64,000 nt of DNA from Panagrolaimus kolymaensis. Taxonomy: Eukaryota > Nematoda > Chromadorea > Rhabditida > Panagrolaimidae. Where the stretch lies: assembly GCA_028622995.1 (NCBI GenBank), contig JAJQJQ010000007.1, positions 4,154,001 through 4,218,000 on the forward strand. Direction: 5' to 3'. The position numbers and the translations under genes were made by a program. Of this stretch, positions 33,719-43,344 are shown piece after piece (within the stretch, counting starts at the first letter, position 1; every line of letters starts with the position of its first letter). Under the pieces are notes generated by a model. The model was not told the origin of the DNA. It saw only the letters and a program-made list of their open reading frames with translations, and did no database searches.

Positions 33719-36281
33719 TTACATTTTGTTTGGAATAACATGTCTAAGTAAATCCACAAGAGTTTGCATTCCAGGGATAAGTTCAATTTCGCTAACATCA
33801 TTTGAATTTTCATCAATCCAAAGTTTACCCCAAAATGATTCAGCAAAGTCACGAAGATATGAACTCAAAGTTAGTTGCATATTATCATTTTCGATGATGT
33901 TGTAACATGAGGCATAGATTTTATTTGCAACGATATTTCCACTATGGGTCATAGGAGCATAAATTCCTTTTTCTTTAACTATTTCAATTTTTGAAATTCG
34001 AGTTTCAATAAAATCAATTCCATCTTTGTTTACAAAGAGGCAATGATCTGCAGAAACTTCATCAGCATAAACCATATCAGCATTGAGGCGACGAGTGGAA
34101 ACAGATTTGCCAGCTTCACTACAATCTCCACGGAAAATATAATGTTTGCTTGTAAGTTTGAGTTCGGTACCATCTTCCATTTCAAATTTAACAAAATCTG
34201 CAAAGGTTTCAGGCATTCGATGAAGCCAACTTTCAACTCGACTATAAGCAATTCCATTATCATTTCCAGATAAAACCCAATCATCAAGTTCAAGCTCGTC
34301 CATTCTTTTTTCTTTTCCTCCTTGAAGAATGATTTTAGTATCAGCAGAAAAGCAGAAGAAACCACAACTGGATCCACCACCACAACAAGTGCTGCCACAA
34401 TAACCGCTAACGGGATAATAACTGGAACCTCCACCTCCACCACTGTTGACAATGTTGGGAGTATGACCGGGTGGAAGTTCAACGCCTTGAATGGCTTGTT
34501 GTCCAGGTGGAAGGGCATTTGAAGTTTCAATAATAGCATCATTTTCAGCTATGAATGGTCCTTCAATCGATTGAACGGGTTCAGCATTGAACGGACCTTG
34601 AACGTTTTGACTTGTTTGAATGAGATTAGGAGATTCGATGATATTATTATCAACAAAGTTGGGAACATGGTATGCGCGAGCTCGATCGGTTGTGGGAGGT
34701 TTAAAAGTGGAAGTAGTCTTCTTATTTCCATCTTTTCCAAAACGACGAAGCATTTCCTCGGTAACGGATTTATCAACATTAACGGTAAATTCGGATGGAT
34801 ATGGGAGGCATGGCAATCGGCGGATGGAAACATCAAATGAAACTCTGCAAAAAGTTGTAATATTACAAATCCCTCTCGAAAGCGAACTTACTTTCCTTCG
34901 GGAGAAGTATGTTTCACAACATCACTAATGTAATCAAAAGCATATTGGCGCCCATTATTGAGGACTTCCCCGCCGATAACAATTTGACCAGCGTTTACAA
35001 CAGCAACTCCTCGATCTTCAGAAAGTTTCGATGGTTCATAATCACAGCATTGAACTGCTAATGGAAGATCTGTTGCATTGAGAACTGGACCAAAACCGCC
35101 AACCCATTGAGATTCACTTGGACATTGTTCGGAATCGAATGTCGAGGCACAGTGCTGAAAACAAAAAACAAAAAATAATCAATTAAGTATTTATTTATTT
35201 ATTAGCGTTTCTTAGTAATTTTTAATTGTTTTAGTATTGTAATGTTTGTTGAAATGAGGTTTAAAAAATTTAATCCAGTCTTTTTCACTTTTGACATTTC
35301 CATCCAAGAAGATCACTTTGAATCCATACTTTTCAGCACATTCTTTTATTCCTTTATGATTTCTGCAAACATAAACGCGTTAAATATTTTTTTTAATAAA
35401 CTAAAAATCTTACCTTAAATGTTCCTTTGAACGAATTCCAAAGCTTCTTATAGTTTTTCCAATATATATACAACCATGTTTGAGACATTCTATTCTATAT
35501 ACACCATTTTTGATACGATCATAATCATGTATTGTAGCTTTTGAATAATTTCTGGATATTTGAGTGTGGATCAATCGAACATTTGTGTTAGTAGAAAGTT
35601 TCGGGAATTTTGATGCAAGTTGAGCAAAGCTTCGAAAAGCCGACATTCCCGTTCAGTTAGTTTTTCAAAGAATATTGTATTCTTTCATTTTTATGTGTTT
35701 TTGTTTTTCGTAAAAATGTGGAGAAAAATTTACATAAACTTACAGCAGTTTGTGCTTTGTAATTTCTAGCATCTGAAGCAGCAATGGCTCGAGGAGTATC
35801 CGCTGATTTGCGGAAATATCCATCAGGTCGGCGATTGACTCGATAAAAGCTCGAAGCTGAACCCGCTGGAAGACCATCGGAAGTCCATCCAAAGCATGTG
35901 GGTCGTGCACAACCCAATACAGGTTGACCATTGGGTAAAGCCTAAAAAAGAGCAGGAGAAGGATTATAAAAAGCAATTAAGAATTATTTTTAATTAAAAA
36001 AAGCTAAAGAAAAGAAAATAGAAGAAGGCTCATATTTTAAAGAAGATAATCCTTGAATTTTTTTACGTCAAAAGGTCACATAATAATTTGAATGAGATTC
36101 AAGGACAAAATATTAGTATTTAAAATTATTATTACTCAAAAAGCGTCATCATAAAAGCTAAATAACTTACTTCAAAACTAAAAGGAACAGAAGATTCACC
36201 GCAAAATGATGCCAATGTTAATAATGGCAAATATGATGTTAGCGCTAAAAGCGCTCCACTAATAAATTTTAGATTTCCCAT
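33719..36281 (-). CDS. wrt: Warthog-type hedgehog-related protein with Hog (Hint) domain
   Basis: Secreted nematode hedgehog-like protein. Exons 36281-36171, 35941-35744, 35154-34892, 34844-33719; phases agree, 565 residues. A signal peptide (LLALTSYLPLLTLA) is followed by the Wart domain: CGESSVPFSFE, GQPVLGCARPTCFGW, QCCDYEP and further conserved Cys. A low-complexity linker (about 230-350) with PPG and Gly/Cys-rich tracts leads to the Hog domain: catalytic Cys355 in CFSADTKI, T422-x-x-H425 in LTSKH, and SCYNII near residue 503, the residues that drive autoprocessing in hedgehog Hint domains. The C-terminal 60 residues correspond to the sterol-recognition-like region, divergent in nematodes. 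Which wrt paralogue is not assignable. Intron 2 holds a complete GIY-YIG gene. Confidence 0.92.
35212..35646 (-). CDS. GIY-YIG endonuclease-domain protein nested in a warthog intron
   Basis: Exons 35646-35414 and 35362-35212 (TTTGCAG acceptor, phase 2) give 127 residues with its own ATG and stop, on the same strand as the host gene and inside its intron 2. Residues 1-38 are Ser/Arg/Lys-rich with few acids and could be a mitochondrial targeting peptide. The domain follows: GVY (48-50), YIG (61-63), Arg72 and KEH (74-76), a Cys and His between GVY and YIG, and an EKDW segment near residue 107 that may supply the metal-binding Glu. The NGVYRIEC...YIGKT.RSF..R.KEH arrangement resembles the endonuclease of Penelope-like retroelements more than SLX1 or UvrC. 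No reverse transcriptase is present. Catalytic residues appear intact; activity is unproven. Confidence 0.8.
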
Positions 36282-39200
36282 TTTTAATAATTATTAAAAA
36301 AGTGAATTCAAACTTCCTTTTTTTATCTAAGAAATTTTTGATTCTGATAAATCTTTCTTTTTCTTCTTGGAACTAAATGCTCTGTATTTTTCAATTTCGG
36401 AGTTTTTTTTCCTTTCCTCTTTTTCTCCCGTGTTTTCATTTACTTTTGACCTAATTAAAATTTTTACAATAGACTTTTTATGAAGATTTTTTTCATCCTC
36501 TCATTTTTGGGCGGGAGTTTTCTTCTTTCCTTCGATCCATCATCGTTCGTACATAATAATAACCCACGCAATCCAATGTTGAAAGAAAAAAAAGGTTCGA
36601 AACGATGATCGCTTTTGTTCATTTCATTTTTCGGGTATATCAAAATTTTAAATTAAACATTTGAACCACTGATTAGTGATAAATGTGTTACAAATTTTTT
36701 CTATAGAAAGCAAAATTATGAATAAATTTTTTTTCAAAAACAAGTTTTTTAAAGCGAAGATATAAACGTAAATTAGAGAAACTTTCTTTATTATCATCAA
36801 ATATATAGCAATCATACAAACAAAGGTATATTTTTTAAAGTTTTCGAAGCTTCCTAAAATATAAAAAATGTGATATTAAAAAAAATTAAATTTACGGGTC
36901 AAAATGAATTACGGTAGCATTAAAAATAGTTTATTTTTATTATATTACCTATATATTTATTTTTTGCATAATTATATTATCAAAAAAACAACATAAATTT
37001 ATTTTTCTATTATTCTTCCGGCTTTTTTTCTTTTTGCTATTTATAAATTTATAAATGAAAAGCAAGAACCACAATGAATGTTTTTTTAAAATAATTTTGC
37101 ACGCATATGCATTTTTAAATAATTCTTATTATTATTAAAAAACGGGAAGTTTTCAATTCCTTATTTAACCATATTTTTTTATAAACAAACAAGAACCAAA
37201 TAAGTGGTTGCAAAGTCGGTCTTAAGTTTAACTTTCTCCTTTTTTATTATTGGGGTTATAGTTAATATTCCTTTCATTTTTTTCTTCTTCAATCATCTCA
37301 TTGAAAGAAAGCTTTATTAAATTTAAAGTTTATAAAACGTTTTGATGACAACATCGCTTTAGGGGAAGCAACCGCAAACCTAAAATGAAAATTAAGTTAT
37401 CCCTTTTCACTTTGTATTACATCCCGATTGCTCCTATTACTGCTGACGCGGCTTTCAATTATGACAAAACCATCGCAAGAATTTGAGAGAGAAAAACGAC
37501 ATCATTACGTAAAAAACAAAGGATACTTGATTATTGCATTACCAATGAAATTGAATCGAATTTCGAAGATAAAATTAAAACGAGGTGTTTAAACATTTTA
37601 TTACAAAATTTGAAAGGAAAAAGAAGCAATTTTATAAAAAAATTGCTTTAAATCCACATTGCATCCTCGTGGTTTTAAATTGGTAGGAGGAAAATAAATA
37701 AATAAAATTTCTTGCAAGCTTCCTTCCGTTCATTGATAGTCAGCTAAAATTTATTTTGAAAAAATTTGAGTGCGAAGCATTAATTACACAAAGTTCCTAT
37801 TTTTCAAGCAGAGCTATCACTAATAAAAAATTATTACAAACACTGTTTTTGTTTTAACAAAAATTTTTATCTGTTGTTTTGCTACTTTCTTCGAACAGCT
37901 TTATTTAGAATGAATGAAAAGAATTCTTAAATATTACGGTAATGAATAAGCTTACTTATTACTCACTCAATACCCTCCTTTTAATACATGTTTTTTTTTT
38001 CATTGCACTTTTGCAAAGATTGTTTCATCAATGAAAAAAAAAAGTGAAATCAAGGCTTCTTTCATCTAAAATTTTTAGTCAATTTTCCAAGAAAAAAAAT
38101 ATTTTTTTGATACATCATTTTTAAATTTTTTTTTAGCTTTTTTATGTATATTTTCGGGTATATTGTAGTGGGTTTAAAATTTATTTAAACATCAAAAATA
38201 ACCATGCCTTAAAATAATGAAGAATTACGGTAAAGTACATAGGTATATTATAATACTTTGATGAAGTCTTGGTTATGCACTTTTCCTTATGTTGCTTCTT
38301 CATATTTTTTAATAGCAAACAAAGAATTTTATTTTTGCATGGATTCTTTTAATTAACTATTAATACTTTCTTGAAAATTTTCTGTTATCTTTCGTTTTCA
38401 TTTAAAAAAATGATAATTCTTTTAAAGATTTTTGGCAGAGGTAAACTGTAATTCATTTCTTTTGGATCCATTCAGCAATCCTTTATTTATAAATTAGAGT
38501 TTCCTTTTTTGCGCTTTGCCTTCTTTTTATTCAAGGAACCAAACTTTTGAAGATCTCTAATTCCTTATTTTCCTTTTTTTTTGTTTCCATAAAAAAAATT
38601 CATTTATAATAACCCATTGTTTTGCCTCAAACAAAAATTGTTATTTGAACTATTTTAAGGATACAAATGACAACGTTTTGTCACTTGCTTCTCACTGGTA
38701 CTGAATATAAAAAAGTTTTTATAAAAACGGAAAAATATGATTGAAAAGACGTCATTTGAGCAAAAGTAAAAACAAGCATAAGAAGTTAGTTTATGCTTCA
38801 AAAAAGCGAGCGAGAGCATCTTCATTAAACTTCACCGCCTTCTTTTCACCATTCTTACTTATTTTAATTTCGAAGAAATTATTTTGCTTAATTTATGCAA
38901 ATATTCCTCATCCATGTTTATAGGTTATTTAAAGCTTTTAAAAAAATATGTTTTGACAAAAATATTAAATGTTTAAAAAACTATCTCGTCATGGTAAGCA
39001 TATGCGGCGGCGGTGGGTGATAAAGCTGCCATTAGCAGATTCAGATCGCCTCCTTCATTTTTTGGATGCTGCTTTTAGAATATTAAAAAAACTAATTTAT
39101 TGTTTTAAAACTTTTACCATTTTTTTTTCTTCTTCTGATAAACTCACGTCATATTCACTCTTAAAAAACAATAAAGGACATACATGGAGGGAGTCCATTT

Positions 39201-39965
39201 TTGCACACAAAATCTGTCAAAAACACCACCTTCTGGTTGAGCTTTTTTAAAACAATATATTATTTTTAGCGAACTTGTCTTTTTTAGCGGTTGTGTCTGA
39301 AGCAGTCCTTAATTATGAATTTTTTACGCTTATTTTAATTTTCTTTTGTTTGTGAGAAAAATAGGGAGCTTTTTTTCAAATGGCTTTCATCTTGAATGTA
39401 AAAATATGACGAGATTTGATCACATTGTACGGAATTTTATTTCCATTTAGAGATTCACCACTTAGAGCATGTACTAAAATCAAATTTGTCCTTTTTTACG
39501 CTTATTTTAATTGGCCTTTGTGGAGTAAAACAGCTGTTGCTAGTTGGCTTCTTGAATTTACTATATTACTTTTTGAGGATTAAAAAACTGCGCAATCATT
39601 TTTTATAGAAATTATAATAATGATAATAATACTGGAAGAATTTTTTGCGGAAAAAAAGTAAAAACGTTGTGACGGGGTTCTTTCATTTGCTTTCTTCCCT
39701 TTTCAATTTTCTTTCTATCGCCATCATCGGTTTCCTTCTTAACTAACCAACTAACTAACTTATATCCCCTCAGGGGGATATCTCTCGAAATTTTTTTTAA
39801 ACAATGTGAACGTTTAAGAAAAGACGAAGGGTTTTCAGGATGGCCTCAATTCCGTTAAAAAATGATTCCGGGAGAATGAAACAAAAAGCCCCAATTTTTT
39901 TCATTTCACTTTCAATTCATTTTTGAGCGCGAAAAAATATTTTCACTTTTTTGTGGATTTTAAAT
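36282..39965. other. Large intergenic region
   Basis: 3.7 kb of AT-rich sequence. A GC-richer patch at about 38985-39060 and a loosely repeated 70-base segment (about 39325-39400 and 39494-39560, both starting TTTTTACGCTTATTTTAATT) may be old element remnants. A short hairpin occurs at 39762-39781. No gene, tRNA or CRISPR-like array seen. Confidence 0.5.
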
Positions 39966-39980
39966 CATTCTCCTTTTCAG
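39966..39980 (+). promoter_or_regulatory. Probable trans-splice acceptor for the DB-module gene
   Basis: CATTCTCCTTTTCAG ends at 39980, leaving a 28-base leader before the ATG at 40009. No upstream open frame joins here, so a spliced leader is the simplest explanation. Confidence 0.5.
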
Positions 39981-40008
39981 TAATTTTCATAAAATAAATC
40001 ACATCATC

Positions 40009-40632
40009 ATGAGCAATTATATTGCGCTTATTAGTGCTTGCTTCATTGCAACTTCATCCATTATGGTTGTTTATGCTCAAGATGAAATTCAAGGTGGAGG
40101 AGATGGAGGAGGATCGGAAGGACAATGTGGTACACCTGAAACTGATTATGCCCCATGCTTGGGACGCGAACGAGCAGATTCATTATTTCGTCATTGCTGC
40201 CAACAATATGCCCCTGAAGGATGTCAATCCATTTGCACCTATGAAAGTGATGAAATAACCGCTCGCAATAATCTTTTACAATCAGTTAAATCCGGTAAAT
40301 GCGATCTCAAACATGTTTCAACCATTCTTTATTGCGCAAGCCAAAATCAGGTAAGACAGTAGATATTACTAAAAAATTATCACACACTCAATTTTTAGGA
40401 TAATCGTAAGTGCTGCGAACACTTAGGTTTAGCAGACCCAAAACTCGGAGTAGGAAATCGCTGTTTGAGAATGTGTAACCCAAGTGAAAGCATTGGATCC
40501 ATTTCACGACAAGATGTCACATGTCTTTTTAATTGGAATGTTATTAATTACTGCAGTCATTCTGGGATGTGAGTTTTTCTAGTTAGTAATTTAGCAAATC
40601 CGCAAATTTTGAATTTCAGTAAACTCGAATGA
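40009..40632 (+). CDS. Secreted DB-module protein, 174 residues
   Basis: Exons 40009-40350, 40399-40568, 40620-40632; the last adds only the codons for KLE and the stop. A signal peptide (ISACFIATSSIMVVYA) precedes a short Gly/Asp-rich linker, then one DB module: QCGTPETDYAPC, HCCQQYAPEGC, TILYCASQNQ, KCCEHLGL, VGNRCLRMCN, DVTCLFNWN, YCSHSG. The module aligns Cys for Cys with the second half of the protein at 21026-21786, including ILYCASQN and NWNVI, but the extra N-terminal Cys cluster of that paralogue is missing here. Extracellular role unknown. Confidence 0.92.
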
Positions 40633-40758
40633 ATCAAAATAATATCATAGAAGCCTTCTTTCTTTTCTTTTTTCCTCCTCCTATGTTAAAACAAAAATCA
40701 TATGCCATATATAATTATAATTTTATTTCATCAATAAATTGTTAATAAGGGTTTCTCT

Positions 40759-42732
40759 TTAAATTATAAAATCATTTGAATTTGAATTTGAACTCGAAGT
40801 CATAGTTGAAGTTGAGTATGAATTTGAATGAAGAGTTAGAAGAAATTTTGCAAGTTGATCAAGTTCATCAGCACATTCAGTTGCCATATAAACCTAAAAA
40901 ACAAAAGATAAAAAACGTTATATTAAAGCTAAAGCATTACTTCAGTGTCCCACATCATTTGAATTATAAAAGTATCTCTGTTTTCATCCAGGTCAATTTT
41001 TTGTGTCAAAGGAGGTGAAAATCGAAAGAATGGAACACCAACAGAATGAGCCCATGTACGCGCTTTTTCAACTGGAAGACCATCAGACGCAGTGATCTAA
41101 ACAATAATAAATACAAATAAATGAAAATAAAAAAGCAAATGTATACTTGTTTAATGAAGACCAAAGCCATATTCTTAATTTGTTCTGTTGTTTTAGAAAT
41201 AAATCTAAGAATATCGTTAGTTCTTCCTTTGCTCGAAATTGTAACAGGTTGAGCCATTCCAGTTCCAAGAGATATTACACAGCCCAATGATGGAGGTGAA
41301 GCTTCACCAACATATTCTTGCAAATGTTTGTAACGAAAATATTCGGTCATAAGTACTTCGGTTGGATTATTTGCCATGAGTCCACCATCACTGTATATTC
41401 CTTCAAATGGTAGAAAATACTAAAATATCAAAAAACATTATTGCTTTGAAAATATTTAAAAAAAAAATAGACTGACTGTTGGTGCGGCGGAGCTACATCT
41501 GCAAGCTTTCCAAATATAACATGTTTCAGGATCATCATATTCATATTCTCTAAGGTCTCTTGTTTCCAATGTTGGTTGGAAATTACGAAATAGCTTCAAT
41601 TTTGGTGGAGCAATATTGCTTTGACAAGTGGTAACGATTATTCTAAATATCATGTTTAAAAAAAATAACCAAATAATTATAATGTGGTATCATTCCCAAA
41701 GTATACTGTATTTATTCTGCTCATTTTGGAATAATAAACATTACAAAAAACAAGAAACTCCAAAACTTACTTGTGATCTTTCATTTCATTCATCCTTGTT
41801 CGATGACCAAAAACAAATTTCAGGTATGTTTCATATCGAGCACAATTATAAGGACGACGACCACTACTGAATATCTCTTTTTTTAATCGAAGATAAATTC
41901 TCAAGCATTCTTCCAAAGTTTTATCTGCAAAATGTTTAACTTTAAAGCGGTTATTACCAAGATTAAAAACCAACTTAATCCAAGTGAAACAGCAATAATT
42001 GCTCCAGTACTTGTACCTGCAATCCAATCAAAATATCGATGAATATTTTTACCAAGACGTCGTTCAAGATTCATCAAAAGTTGGATTAGAACTATCCCTC
42101 TAATACCTCCACCATCCAAAGAAAGCATAACAGTTAATTTTTCATCTTGTCCTTGAAGCACATCTCTAATGAGTTGATAATTTATGGCTTTGTTCAATTC
42201 TAAAAAAGCCGCATACAGTTAACATGAGTTGAAGCAATAATGAAAAACACATACCAGTTTTCAATGATGGAGCTCTTTGATGAAGAATTGGTCTTTCAAA
42301 CATTTCCAAACTTTTTCTATAAAGCACGTTTTAAAAATAACAATTGTGAAAATTCTATGCTTACTTGATATCAAGTTTATCAGTCAATTCAAAAGGTAGA
42401 AAACCATCACCATTTCTCTTTTTTGAAAGACCATATCGATGTTCAAATAGAACCAAAACAGTACGAACCACAAGAATATTTCCACCTTTACAAGCAATAT
42501 GAAGTACAGTATTTCCATCATGATCAAGGATATCTGGTTGAACAGGATTTATTTCTGCAGAATATAATTTAACAATGGCTGAAATACTTTGTGAAGCAAC
42601 GGCATCAAAAAATTCATAATCCTTTGGTATAAATTCTGCAACCAATGCTGCTCGCTTAAAAATAAAATATAATTGAATTAATGAAAATCAGAAAGAAGAA
42701 CTTACCAATGCAGAAGCTTTTGGTAATGTCAT
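40759..42732 (-). CDS. PLA2G6: Calcium-independent phospholipase A2, PLA2G6-like patatin protein
   Basis: Hydrolyses fatty acids from phospholipids. Nine exons: 42732-42706, 42654-42365, 42316-42255, 42199-41975, 41924-41771, 41642-41477, 41419-41147, 41096-40941, 40893-40759; phases agree, 495 residues. Residues 10-106 include one ankyrin-like repeat (DGNTVLHIACKGGN). The patatin domain has LSLDGGGIRG (oxyanion hole, 153-161), nucleophile motif GTSTG (Ser190), FRNF, SSAAPTYF and the catalytic Asp in DGG (319-321), then VISLGTG and HSVGVPFFRF. The order matches PLA2G6 rather than other PNPLA proteins. The N-terminus is much shorter than the ~800-residue vertebrate enzyme with its longer ankyrin array. 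The C-tail is Ser/Asn-rich. The donor after exon 4 (gttggt) is chosen to keep the family alignment. Confidence 0.93.
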
Positions 42733-43344
42733 ATCAAGGTTTTTGTTTCAATCAAAGATCGTAGTTCAAATTAAAGTGAAGTTGATAGTGAAATCAGTTG
42801 AGTTGACAAGAGTCGTTGTTGGGAAAACCATGAATGACGAAATGCGTATGTTTCATGGTTGATAAAACTTTTTTGTTCAAAATTAAAAGAAATTTGCATA
42901 GCGAGAAATTTTTTTTGGGTGTTTTAATAAATACAACTAAAAATGTTTACGATATATGTATTTTGTTTTCCAAAAATTTGAAATAGACGTAGCGCAAGTT
43001 CATAGAAATTTTCTGTCCGTGATTTTAAATTTCTTCAATCATTTTTTGTTCAATGTTTTTTCAAAGATCTATTTATGGTAACTTGTTCGGCTTAAATATC
43101 TCTCTTCACGGATAAAGTAAAATTCAATTATTTTATTTTTTACACAAAATCTTTAACAAATTACAAAATTTCATAATTAATAGATTATATTCATTTTTTA
43201 AACATTAAAAAATTATATTTGGGAAATAATGATACACAATGCAATGGCACAAAGCACGAAATTAAAAAAATAACTATATTTAGATCCAAAGTTTAAAAAA
43301 ATAATTAGATGAGGCGATCATTTGAAAGTAAAACAGCCGTTCTT
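42733..43344. other. Spacer between two minus-strand genes
   Basis: AT-rich; holds the phospholipase promoter and the 3' flank of the scaffold gene. Apart from the MITE just to the right, nothing was recognised. Confidence 0.5.

Noticed and set aside
38969..39250. 93-residue open frame over a GC-richer patch
   Set aside because: No splice partner or family resemblance; an internal good donor near 38994 would break it. More likely remnant repeat DNA.
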